Below are positions 47,201-54,190 of a DNA stretch of 64,000 nucleotides, in pieces; position 1 is the stretch's first letter, and each line of letters starts with the position of its first letter. A program made the position numbers and the translations under genes. Below the pieces are notes generated by a model, which was not told where the DNA came from, made no database searches, and saw only the letters and a list, made by a program, of their open reading frames with translations. Source of the stretch: Streptomyces venezuelae (GTDB taxonomy: Bacteria > Actinomycetota > Actinomycetes > Streptomycetales > Streptomycetaceae); the NCBI RefSeq assembly GCF_008642295.1, contig NZ_CP029190.1:2204001-2268000 (forward strand), given 5' to 3'.

Positions 47201-47401
47201 ACCCCGTCCGGTCTCCCTCGGCGCGTGCCCAAGGCCAACCTGGTCGAGGGTGCAGCGGAGTCGACCCCGCAGGGCGGCCCACAGGTCTCCCGCGCCCCGG
47301 AGGACGTCCGTGGCAGGCTGAGCAACCTGCGACGCGGTGTCCAGCAGGGACGCAGTGCGGGCTCGGAGCAGTCAAGTAACAGCTATGACCAGGAGCGTTA
47401 G
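44204..47401 (+). CDS. cvnA: Conservon sensor kinase-like protein CvnA (second conservon)
   Basis: This 1065-residue CvnA paralogue starts GTG 44204 (MRRSNTSPANEPARGNFTPP). TM1 is at about 54-76, followed by a long helical extracytoplasmic sensor domain of the nitrate/nitrite type. TM2 is at about 394-418, then HAMP and the kinase core with LDHLATRMRRNGENLLILAGEEPGRRW, N-box LLAELLENATTFSSPQTKV and G-box DKGIGLTAEDFADINHKL. The region after about 720 is glutamine/tyrosine/glycine-rich (GYEQQ, GYQAY) and ends with the conserved tail LPRRVPKANLVEG. Sensor and tail regions are diverged from the first CvnA; the kinase core is similar. Confidence 0.9.
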   Translation: MRRSNTSPANEPARGNFTPPPRVAASPVDAPVEASASGSTSRFSPRNWRVPTRLNAILLVPVLVGLVMGGFQVKGAIDTWDEAKDAEKTARIVQAAAEYGQALLNERDLTAAPILSGKRDDEIVTKAYAETDAAKAKFAEAVKDLPEKQGLERRLQLFQQEEPKLQKVRETAYAADLEAAKKDLNNGVLGPIPTEEGYVQVQHYLMQFANELGLGTGNVTSYGRMVYAVQLAKAANSLQRSVGTHLLIRPNSKEEIHKAQLVAFSSYAYLEEIAIGEYVAGGTEAETDRLKEVMGKKSSEGSAKLDEAKNQAIQTGKPFKAPPNVGGSYLTGMTEAIATGQSKDKLAAAGTNPLFWQAAATAKFEGYSEIEKELLDKAVNDAVAVSDDARNDAIIIGAIVVVALLAAFILAAMMARQMSRSMSRLRTAAFDIAEQRLPSLVDQLSRTDPGKVDTRVLPIPINSQDEIGEVARAFDQVHREAVRLAAEQALLRGNVNAIFTNLSMRNQSLIEGQLTLITDLENNEADPDQLENLFRLDHLATRMRRNGENLLILAGEEPGRRWDQPVPLVDVLRASSSEVEQYERIELSGVSDAEIHGQAVTDLVHLLAELLENATTFSSPQTKVRVNATRLPDGRVMVEIHDKGIGLTAEDFADINHKLANPPTVDAAISQRMGLFVVGRLADRHGIRVQLRPSGEQAGTTSLVMLPDAITHGGGGEGIPDDDFTVSSMIPQQHSQQQGYEAAPMRTAAELGFDDSRYDNPGQGGAEARDLDPVGRSLVREERRAALEAQMGHQSDQEQPGRPQDGEYAQDYPEPQPEHGYQAYQGYEQQSEQGYEPGYGAQQNQPGYESYPQDGYTYPEGSYQDPQQAEQSYDAGYEDQSQQAGWPEQSSYPAAYQQDYGTESEPQSAPEPAPDRVGFDRPDAAADTGHQLTGAGLPRRGSQQQWQPAQQEAEPSKSLFEQRSPAAPEQDQNGTGWRSANDERWQQAGKLREPKAGGVTPSGLPRRVPKANLVEGAAESTPQGGPQVSRAPEDVRGRLSNLRRGVQQGRSAGSEQSSNSYDQER

Positions 47402-47402
47402 T

Positions 47403-47825
47403 GTGAGCGCGATGAGCCAGGCGGCGCAGAACCTGAACTGGTTGATCACCAACTTTGTGGACAACACCCCTGGGGTGTCCCACACAGTGGTGGTCTCCGC
47501 CGACGGCCTTCTTCTGGCGATGTCCGAAGGGTTTCCGCGCGACCGCGCCGACCAGCTGGCGGCCGTGGCCTCCGGACTGACCTCGCTGACCGCGGGTGCC
47601 TCCCGGATCTTCGAGGGTGGGGCCGTCAACCAGACCGTGGTCGAGATGGACCGGGGATTCCTTTTCCTCATGTCCGTCTCGGATGGATCCTCGCTGGCCG
47701 TACTGGCGCACCCCGAGTGCGACATCGGCCTCGTGGGGTACGAGATGGCTCTTCTGGTGGATCGTGCGGGCAGTGTCCTCACCCCGGACCTGCGCGCCGA
47801 GCTCCAGGGAAGTCTTCTCAGCTAG
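47403..47825 (+). CDS. cvnB: Roadblock/LC7-domain protein CvnB (second conservon)
   Basis: The 140-residue roadblock protein begins at GTG 47403 (MSAMSQAAQNLNWLITNFVD). By eye it differs from the first CvnB at only three positions, S-to-A in the N-terminus, GGP to GGA, and the last residue. The DNA carries more synonymous changes than cvnD. GGAG precedes the start. It follows cvnA immediately. Confidence 0.88.
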   Translation: MSAMSQAAQNLNWLITNFVDNTPGVSHTVVVSADGLLLAMSEGFPRDRADQLAAVASGLTSLTAGASRIFEGGAVNQTVVEMDRGFLFLMSVSDGSSLAVLAHPECDIGLVGYEMALLVDRAGSVLTPDLRAELQGSLLS

Positions 47826-47851
47826 CAGACAGGCAGTGCGTTTCGCGTCAT

Positions 47852-47867
47852 CGCACCTTAAGGTGCG
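47852..47867. promoter_or_regulatory. Perfect palindrome between cvnB and cvnC (second conservon)
   Basis: CGCACCTTAAGGTGCG is fully self-complementary over 16 bases with no loop. It lies in the 92-base gap and could be a DNA-binding site; too tight for a good RNA hairpin. Confidence 0.35.
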
Positions 47868-47917
47868 GTGGCGCGGTTCCAACGGGAGTACTGCGTTTTG
47901 GAGTCGGAGGAGGAAAC

Positions 47918-48475
47918 GTGACAACACCCCCAGGAGGACATCCTTATGGCGGCGCGCAACAGCCGCAGGGTGGGCACGACCAGAACCGCTTCAACTTTCC
48001 CTCCGCTCCCAGCCGTCCCGTGCCGGAGCAGAACCCGTACCAGAACCAGCCGTACGGCCAGCAGCCCCAGCAGCAGCCCTACGCGCCGGCCCAGCGAGCC
48101 CCTCGGGCCTCGCAGCCGCAGGCGCCGAAGGCTCACAACCCGCTGGTGCGCCCGTACGCAATGACCGGCGGCCGGACCCGGCCGCGCTACCAGCTCGCCA
48201 TCGAGGCACTGGTCAGCACCACGGCCGATCCCGCCCGGCTGCAAGGGCAGTTGCCCGAGCACCAGCGCATCTGCCGCCTGTGCCAGGAGATCAAATCCGT
48301 CGCGGAGATCTCGGCACTTCTCTCCATTCCTCTCGGCGTTGCCCGGATCCTCGTCGCCGACCTGGCGGAGGCCGGCCTTGTCGCCATTCACCAGCCCGGC
48401 GGCGACGAGTCCGCCGGCGGCCAGCCAGATGTGACACTGCTCGAAAGGGTGCTCAGTGGACTTCGCAAGCTCTAA
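47918..48475 (+). CDS. cvnC: DUF742 protein CvnC (second conservon)
   Basis: 185 residues from GTG 47918, with GGAGGAGG just upstream. A glutamine/proline-rich N-terminus (NQPYGQQPQQQPYAPAQ) replaces the short N-terminus of the first CvnC. The DUF742 core LVRPYAMTGGRTRPRYQLAIEALVSTTADPARL and winged-helix part EISALLSIPLGVARILVADLAEAGLVAIHQPG are closely similar to it. The last bases overlap cvnD by 20. Confidence 0.88.
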   Translation: MTTPPGGHPYGGAQQPQGGHDQNRFNFPSAPSRPVPEQNPYQNQPYGQQPQQQPYAPAQRAPRASQPQAPKAHNPLVRPYAMTGGRTRPRYQLAIEALVSTTADPARLQGQLPEHQRICRLCQEIKSVAEISALLSIPLGVARILVADLAEAGLVAIHQPGGDESAGGQPDVTLLERVLSGLRKL

Positions 48476-49037
48476 CGGCGGAGCGGCTCGCTCCACCACC
48501 TCCGCGAAGATCGTGGTGGCGGGCGGCTTCGGCGTGGGCAAGACCACGTTCGTCGGCGCGGTCTCCGAGATCAACCCGCTGCGCACCGAAGCCGTCATGA
48601 CATCCGCCTCCGCCGGCATCGACGACCTCACCCACACCGGAGACAAGACGACCACCACGGTCGCCATGGACTTCGGCCGCATCACCCTCGACCAGGACCT
48701 CATCCTCTACCTGTTCGGCACCCCCGGACAGGACCGCTTCTGGTTCATGTGGGACGACCTCGTCCGCGGCGCCATCGGCGCCGTCGTCCTCGTCGACACC
48801 CGCCGACTCGCCGACTGCTTCCCCGCCGTCGACTACTTCGAAAACAGCGGCCTCCCCTTCGTCATCGCCCTCAACGGCTTCGACGGACACCAGCCCTACA
48901 CCCCCGAAGAAGTCCGCGAAGCACTCCAGATCGGCCCCGACGCACCCATCATCACCACCGACGCACGCCACCGCGCCGACGCCAAGAGCGCCCTCATCAC
49001 GCTCGTCGAACACGCACTCATGGCACGACTGCGGTAG
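48456..49037 (+). CDS. cvnD: Conservon GTPase CvnD (second conservon)
   Basis: 193-residue Ras-like GTPase with P-loop GGFGVGKTTFVGAV, LFGTPGQDRFWFMWDDL and LNGFDGHQ. Bases 48475-49031 are identical to 43355-43911 of the first cvnD. Only the N-terminus (four residues shorter) and the last residue before the stop differ. The start GTG lies within cvnC. Confidence 0.9.
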   Translation: MDFASSNGGAARSTTSAKIVVAGGFGVGKTTFVGAVSEINPLRTEAVMTSASAGIDDLTHTGDKTTTTVAMDFGRITLDQDLILYLFGTPGQDRFWFMWDDLVRGAIGAVVLVDTRRLADCFPAVDYFENSGLPFVIALNGFDGHQPYTPEEVREALQIGPDAPIITTDARHRADAKSALITLVEHALMARLR

Positions 49038-49058
49038 TAAGTCGGAGCGCATCTTCCG

Positions 49059-49101
49059 GAACGCCGGGAACCCGTCCACGGGTCCCCGGCGTTCTGTCTT
49101 T
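49059..49101 (+). terminator. Terminator after second conservon, before the NACHT gene
   Basis: 16-base arms (49059-49074 and 49079-49094) pair with one mismatch around TCCA, followed by TGTCTTT. It lies 17 bases before the NACHT gene's ATG, so that gene has little room for a promoter of its own. Confidence 0.82.
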
Positions 49102-49117
49102 CCGACGAGGGGGTGCG

Positions 49118-52100
49118 ATGAGCGCTGAGGTTGCGGCGATCAATCTGGGGCGGGTGCTGGCGACCCGGGCGGCCGGACTGTGGCTGGCGCCGAAACGCCG
49201 CGCCCAGGAGGGCCGGTCCGAGCTGTCGGAGCTGATCCGGGTGCGGGTGGCCGGACTGCGTCCGCAGCGGAGCCTGGAGCGGCAGTTCGAGCAGATCGCG
49301 GACGCGGTGGCGGCCCGGCTGGAACCGCTGCTCGCCCACGAGTTCCGCGGCCTTTCGGAAGCCGGCCGCCGGTCCGCCCTCGACGCGGTGACGGACACCT
49401 TCACCCGGGCCGACCTCTCGGACGCGGCGATCATCGGCTCGGACGCGGACGCGGCGGAGCTGGCCCGCCGCATCCGCCGCGCGGTCCCGGCCCCGGCCGG
49501 CCTGGACGAGCCGGCCGAGGCGCTGTACGAGCTGCTGTTCTCGGAGTGCTGCGACTGCTACGTACGCGTCCTGCGCCGGCTGCCGGTGTTCACCGAACGC
49601 GCGGTGACGGAACTGCTGGGCCGGACCACCTCCCTGGCGGCGGAGCTCTCCCAGGTCCTGGAACGGCTCCCGGCCCGGTCCCTGTACGCGCCCGAGGGCG
49701 AAGGCCGGGACGAGGCCTTCCGCCGGGAGTACCTGGAGCTCGTCTCCCGCTCGCTGGACGAGATCGAACTGTTCAGCTTCGCCTCGGAGCGCGCCGCGCG
49801 GACAAAGCTGTCGGTGGCGTACGTGAGCCTGCGGACCACCCAGGAGGCCGTGCCCCATGCGCCCGAGGACGACGGGCACGGCCGGCGGGTGGAGAGCGCG
49901 CTGAAGGACGCGGACCGGGTGCTGCTGCGGGGCGAGGCCGGCTCCGGCAAGACGACCCTGCTCCAGTGGCTGGCGGTGACCGCCGCCCGCGGTGCCTTCG
50001 AGGGGGAGCTGGCCGCCTGGAACGGCCTGGTGCCGGTCCCGGTCACCCTGCGCCGGTACGCGGGCCGGGAACTCCCCTCTCCCGAGGCCCTGTTGGACGA
50101 GGTGGCGGGTCCGCTGACCGGGCACATGCCGACGGCCTGGGTGGACCGGCAGCTCGCCGCCGGGCGCGCGCTGTTACTGGTGGACGGGGTGGACGAGCTG
50201 CCCGCCGCCGAACGGCGGGCGGTCCGGGACTGGCTGCGCCGCCTGCTGCTCGCCTATCCGGCCAACCGCGCGGTGGTCACCTCCCGCCCGGCGGCGGCCC
50301 GCAGCGACTGGCTGCGGGCGGAAGGCTTCCGGCCGGTCCTGCTGGACCGGATGCGGCCGGCCGACCTGGCCGAGTTCGTCCGCCAGTGGCACGAGGCGGT
50401 GCTGGACCGGGACGAGGAACTGCCCGACTACGAGCGGGCCTTGCTGACCAGCCTCCAGAACCGGCCGCACCTCCAGTCCCTGGCGGCCACGCCCTTGCTG
50501 GCGGCTCTGCTCTGCGCCCTGCACCTGGACCGGCGCGGGCAGCTGCCGCGCAACCGGATGGAGCTGTACCGGATCGCCCTGGAGATCCTGGTGCAGCGCC
50601 GGGACGCCGAGCGGTGCGTGCCGAGCGGCCTGGACGTCCAGCTGACGCTGACCGACAAGCTGCGGCTGCTCCAGGACCTCGCCTGGCGGCTGTCGGACAA
50701 CGGTCGCAACGAGATCGCGCGGCAGCGGGCCGAGGTCCATGTGCACTATGCGCTCGGCGCGATGCGGCATCTGGAGGGCTTCGAGGCGTCCGCGGTGCTG
50801 GACCACCTGGTGGCCCGCTCGGGGGTGCTCCGCTCCCCGGCCGACGGCCGGATCGACTTCCTGCACCGCAGCTTCCAGGAGTACCTGGCGGCGGCGGACG
50901 CGGCCGTGCAGGACAACATCGGCAACCTGGTGGGGCGGGCGCACCTGGACTTCTGGTACGAGACGATCGTGATGGCGGCGGGCCACGCGAACCGCACCCA
51001 GCGGACGGAGCTGATCGAGGGGGTGCTGGGGCGGGCGGCTGCGGAGCCACGGCACCGGAGGCGGCTGAAGCGGCTGGCGGCGTCCTGCCTGGAGACGATG
51101 GAAGCGGTGCCGGAGGAGGTCGTGTCCGGCCTGGACGAGGCGCTGGACTCGCTGATCCCGCCGAGCGGGGACGAGGAGGCCGCGGCGCTGGCGGCGGTGG
51201 GCCCGGCGGTGCTGAGCCGGCTTCCCGGGTCCTTGAGCGGGCTGTCGACGGAGCCCGCAGAGGCCACCGTGCGCACGGCCGCACTCATCGGCGGCTCCCG
51301 GGCCCTGGACCGGCTGGCCCATTGGGTGCCCGGCGCTGAGGGCAGGTCGGCATCGTCCCTCGCGGGCGCATGGGGGTACTTCGACCCGGATGAGTACGCG
51401 GAGCGGGTCTTGCGCCGACTGCCGCTGACGCGGGTGCATCTGACGCTGACGCACCCAACGCAGTGGCCTGCTCTACTGCGGCTCCCCGACGTCCGTCGCG
51501 TGGGGGTGGTGTACCCGTTCTTCGACGGCCTCGCCCAGACGACCCAGCTGGCCGGCTTGCACAGTCTCACGATGTACGACCTCCGCAATGAGGCAGATCT
51601 CGCTCCGTTGCGGCATCACGATGAGCTCACGTCGCTCACCCTGCGGGGGAACGTGCCGCTGACCGATGCCACGCCGCTGCGCGACCTGCCCAGACTGGAC
51701 AACCTGGCACTGGAGGGCTGGGTATCGCTGCCCCCGCTCCGGGACATCCCGGTGCCCGCCGAGACATGGAATCTGAGCCTGGGCCGCCTTGCCCCCGAAA
51801 CGGACCTCGCGTCCCTCACCGACCGGCCCGCGCTGGGCCTCCTCGACCTGCGGGGCCGCGGTGAACCGCGTGGATTCGACGAGCTGAGCGGCCTGAGCCA
51901 TCTCTTCTTCCTGGCCATGGATGGCTACGACCTGCGCACCTGGCTCCCGGCCATCCGCAGCGCGCCACGCCGGCTGGGCACCGTCGCGTTCCGGGACTGT
52001 CTGCTGCCGGCGGACTTGGGTTCGCTGGCCTCGCTCGGCACCCTGGAGACTCTGTACCTCTACGGCTGCCGAACGGCCGACGGCCGCCCCCCGAACCTGG

Positions 52101-52138
52101 ACTCGGTGCCCGAGGGCATCAACGTCCGGCTCGGCTGA
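49118..52138 (+). CDS. NACHT NTPase with LRR-like C-terminus (NLR-related)
   Basis: This 1006-residue STAND-type protein starts MSAEVAAINLGRVLATRAAG at ATG 49118 after GAGGGGG. An NNH-like helical N-terminus (about 1-230) leads to Walker A GEAGSGKTTLLQWLA at residue 272 and Walker B LLLVDGVDELP (Asp356, Asp359, Glu360), with VVTSRP following. The winged-helix part contains LATPLLAALLC and FLHRSFQEYLAAADA. From about residue 740 leucine-rich-repeat-like units appear (LHSLTMYDLRNEADL, LTSLTLRGNVPLTD, LDNLALEGW). Similar bacterial NACHT proteins are known antiphage defences. A TTA codon at 50174 is in the Walker B segment, so translation may need the bldA tRNA. Accessory gene between the conservon and accE. 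Confidence 0.88.
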   Translation: MSAEVAAINLGRVLATRAAGLWLAPKRRAQEGRSELSELIRVRVAGLRPQRSLERQFEQIADAVAARLEPLLAHEFRGLSEAGRRSALDAVTDTFTRADLSDAAIIGSDADAAELARRIRRAVPAPAGLDEPAEALYELLFSECCDCYVRVLRRLPVFTERAVTELLGRTTSLAAELSQVLERLPARSLYAPEGEGRDEAFRREYLELVSRSLDEIELFSFASERAARTKLSVAYVSLRTTQEAVPHAPEDDGHGRRVESALKDADRVLLRGEAGSGKTTLLQWLAVTAARGAFEGELAAWNGLVPVPVTLRRYAGRELPSPEALLDEVAGPLTGHMPTAWVDRQLAAGRALLLVDGVDELPAAERRAVRDWLRRLLLAYPANRAVVTSRPAAARSDWLRAEGFRPVLLDRMRPADLAEFVRQWHEAVLDRDEELPDYERALLTSLQNRPHLQSLAATPLLAALLCALHLDRRGQLPRNRMELYRIALEILVQRRDAERCVPSGLDVQLTLTDKLRLLQDLAWRLSDNGRNEIARQRAEVHVHYALGAMRHLEGFEASAVLDHLVARSGVLRSPADGRIDFLHRSFQEYLAAADAAVQDNIGNLVGRAHLDFWYETIVMAAGHANRTQRTELIEGVLGRAAAEPRHRRRLKRLAASCLETMEAVPEEVVSGLDEALDSLIPPSGDEEAAALAAVGPAVLSRLPGSLSGLSTEPAEATVRTAALIGGSRALDRLAHWVPGAEGRSASSLAGAWGYFDPDEYAERVLRRLPLTRVHLTLTHPTQWPALLRLPDVRRVGVVYPFFDGLAQTTQLAGLHSLTMYDLRNEADLAPLRHHDELTSLTLRGNVPLTDATPLRDLPRLDNLALEGWVSLPPLRDIPVPAETWNLSLGRLAPETDLASLTDRPALGLLDLRGRGEPRGFDELSGLSHLFFLAMDGYDLRTWLPAIRSAPRRLGTVAFRDCLLPADLGSLASLGTLETLYLYGCRTADGRPPNLDSVPEGINVRLG

Positions 52139-52163
52139 GCGGCCGTACGGAGGGGTCTGGGGG

Positions 52164-52358
52164 TCAGCCCTGCCAGGAGTGCGGGGCGCGGAAGCCCGGG
52201 GTGCGCTCCAGGCGGCGCCAGCCGGCCGTGGTGCGGGCGCGGGGGGCCGGGATGTCCGGGGTGGACGCGGCGCGGGCCAGCAGGATCGCGGTGATCGCGG
52301 CCAGCTCCTCGGGCTTGGCGTTGCCCTTTTCGACGCGCAGCAGCATGTCGGTGCTCAT
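52164..52358 (-). CDS. accE: Acyl-CoA carboxylase epsilon subunit
   Basis: This 64-residue protein (MSTDMLLRVEKGNAKPEELA) matches the small epsilon subunits that bind and activate the carboxyltransferase of actinobacterial acyl-CoA carboxylase. It contains AAITAILLARAAS and ends RRLERTPGFRAPHSWQG, the usual pattern. Its start is 17 bases after the accB stop on the same strand, as in known accB-accE pairs. It converges with the NACHT gene. Confidence 0.88.
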   Translation of the reverse strand: MSTDMLLRVEKGNAKPEELAAITAILLARAASTPDIPAPRARTTAGWRRLERTPGFRAPHSWQG

Positions 52359-52375
52359 CGGTGGCGTGTCTCCTC

Positions 52376-53959
52376 TTACTGCGGCGGGTTGCCGTGCTTG
52401 CGGGACGGCAGGTCGGCGTGCTTGTTGCGGAGCATCGCGAGGGCGCTGATCAGCGTCTCGCGGGTTTCGGCGGGGTCGATGACGTCGTCGACGAGGCCGC
52501 GTTCGGCCGCGTAGTACGGGTGCATCAGCTCGGCCTTGTACTCCTTGACCATCCGGGCGCGCATGGCCTCGGGGTCTTCGGCGTCGGCGATCTGGCGGCG
52601 GAAGATGACGTTGGCCGCGCCCTCCGCGCCCATGACCGCGATCTCGTTGGTGGGCCAGGCGTAGGTGAGGTCGGCGCCGATGGACTGGGAGTCCATCACG
52701 ATGTACGCACCGCCGTAGGCCTTGCGCAGGATCAGGCTGATCCGCGGGACGGTGGCGTTGCAGTACGCGTACAGCAGCTTCGCACCGTGCCGGATGATCC
52801 CGCCGTGCTCCTGGTCCACACCCGGCAGGAAGCCCGGCACATCCAGCAGGGTCACGATCGGAATGTTGAACGCGTCGCACATCTGGACGAAGCGCGCGGA
52901 CTTCTCCGAGGCCTCGATGTCCAGGACACCTGCGAGGTGGGCCGGCTGGTTGGCGACGATGCCGACGACCTGGCCGTCCAGGCGGGCGAGCGCGCAGATG
53001 ATGTTGCGGGCCCAGCGCTCGTGGATCTCCAGGAAGTCGCCGTCGTCGACGAGTTCCTCGATCACCTTGTGCATGTCGTACGGGCGGTTGCCATCGGCCG
53101 GGACCAGGTCGAGCAGTACGTCCGAGCGCCGGTCGGCCGGGTCGTCGGTGGCGTGCACCGGCGGGTTCTCGCGGTTGTTCGAGGGCAGCATCGAGATGAG
53201 GTAGCGGACCTCGGCGATGCAGTTCTCTTCGTCGTCGTAGGCGAAGTGCGCGACGCCGGAGGTCTCGGCGTGCACGTCGGCGCCGCCCAGGCCGTTCTGG
53301 CTGATCTCCTCGCCGGTCACCGCACGGACCACGTCCGGGCCGGTGATGAACATCTGCGAGGTGTCCCGGACCATGAACACGAAGTCCGTCAGCGCCGGCG
53401 AGTACGCCGCACCGCCGGCGCAGGGGCCGAGCATGACCGAGATCTGCGGGATGACGCCCGAGGCCTTGGTGTTGCGCTGGAAGATACCGCCGTACCCGGC
53501 CAGGGCACTGACGCCCTCCTGGATACGGGCGCCGGCCCCGTCGTTGAGCGAGACCAGCGGCGCACCGGCCGCAATGGCCATGTCCATGATCTTGTGGATC
53601 TTCGCCGCGTGCGCCTCACCGAGCGCGCCGCCGAAGATCCGGAAGTCGTGGGCGTAGACGAAGACCGTCCGGCCCTCCACCGTGCCCCAGCCGGTGATCA
53701 CACCGTCCGTGTACGGCTTGCGGGCTTCCAGACCGAACCCGCTGGCGCGGTGCCGGCGCAGCTGCTCGACCTCCTTGAAGGAACCCTCGTCCAGCAGGAG
53801 CGCGATGCGCTCGCGGGCGGTGAGCTTGCCCTTGGCGTGCTGGGCTTCGGTGGCGCGGTCGCTGGGGCCGCGCCGCGCCTGCTCGCGCAGGTCGTGCAGC
53901 TCGGCCACTCGGCCGCGAGCATCCGTCGGCTCGCCCGGGATCTGGTCCACAACGGTCAT
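52376..53959 (-). CDS. accB: Acyl-CoA carboxylase carboxyltransferase beta subunit
   Basis: The 527-residue carboxyltransferase transfers CO2 to acyl-CoA, making malonyl- or methylmalonyl-CoA for fatty acids and polyketides. It shows GKLTARERIALLLDEGSF, VFVYAHDFRIFGGALGEAHA, SLNDGAGARIQEGVSALAGYG, VMLGPCAGGAAYSPALTDF, DVPGFLPGVDQEHGGIIRHG and AYGGAYIVMDSQSIGADLTYAWP. Ile420 (in GGAYIVMD) is the residue found in S. coelicolor AccB, whereas PccB has Asp there; this suggests broad acceptance of acetyl-, propionyl- and butyryl-CoA. It pairs with accE. The alpha subunit is not in this window. Confidence 0.94.
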   Translation of the reverse strand: MTVVDQIPGEPTDARGRVAELHDLREQARRGPSDRATEAQHAKGKLTARERIALLLDEGSFKEVEQLRRHRASGFGLEARKPYTDGVITGWGTVEGRTVFVYAHDFRIFGGALGEAHAAKIHKIMDMAIAAGAPLVSLNDGAGARIQEGVSALAGYGGIFQRNTKASGVIPQISVMLGPCAGGAAYSPALTDFVFMVRDTSQMFITGPDVVRAVTGEEISQNGLGGADVHAETSGVAHFAYDDEENCIAEVRYLISMLPSNNRENPPVHATDDPADRRSDVLLDLVPADGNRPYDMHKVIEELVDDGDFLEIHERWARNIICALARLDGQVVGIVANQPAHLAGVLDIEASEKSARFVQMCDAFNIPIVTLLDVPGFLPGVDQEHGGIIRHGAKLLYAYCNATVPRISLILRKAYGGAYIVMDSQSIGADLTYAWPTNEIAVMGAEGAANVIFRRQIADAEDPEAMRARMVKEYKAELMHPYYAAERGLVDDVIDPAETRETLISALAMLRNKHADLPSRKHGNPPQ

Positions 53960-54158
53960 GTATCGACCTTACGAAGAGGACCAAGCGAAACCCTCCGTAG
54001 ATACCGCACAGTCTCGGGCGCGATCCGCTGTGAGGACGGGACAGAACCGGGGAGCGGCGCAAGGACATCACCAGGAGGGACCTTCATCCTTTGTGGGGTG
54101 TCCACAAACTCAACCTAGATGTTGAAATTTGAACGGAATGGGTCTACCGTCATTTTCA

Positions 54159-54170
54159 TTGAAGTTTCAA
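54159..54170. promoter_or_regulatory. Inverted repeat upstream of the YceI gene
   Basis: TTGAAGTTTCAA has 5-base arms around GT and overlaps the 5' end of the leader of the YceI gene. A related half-site, TTGAAATTTGAAC, lies at 54122-54134. Both are A/T-rich in a GC-rich region and may be MarR-type operator sequences. Confidence 0.35.
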
Positions 54171-54190
54171 CAACAACCGAGGAGTGCATC

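Noticed and set aside
43324-49037. Conservon pair as an assembly duplication
   Set aside because: The cvnA and cvnC genes are clearly different and cvnB has scattered changes, so the second operon is a real paralogue.
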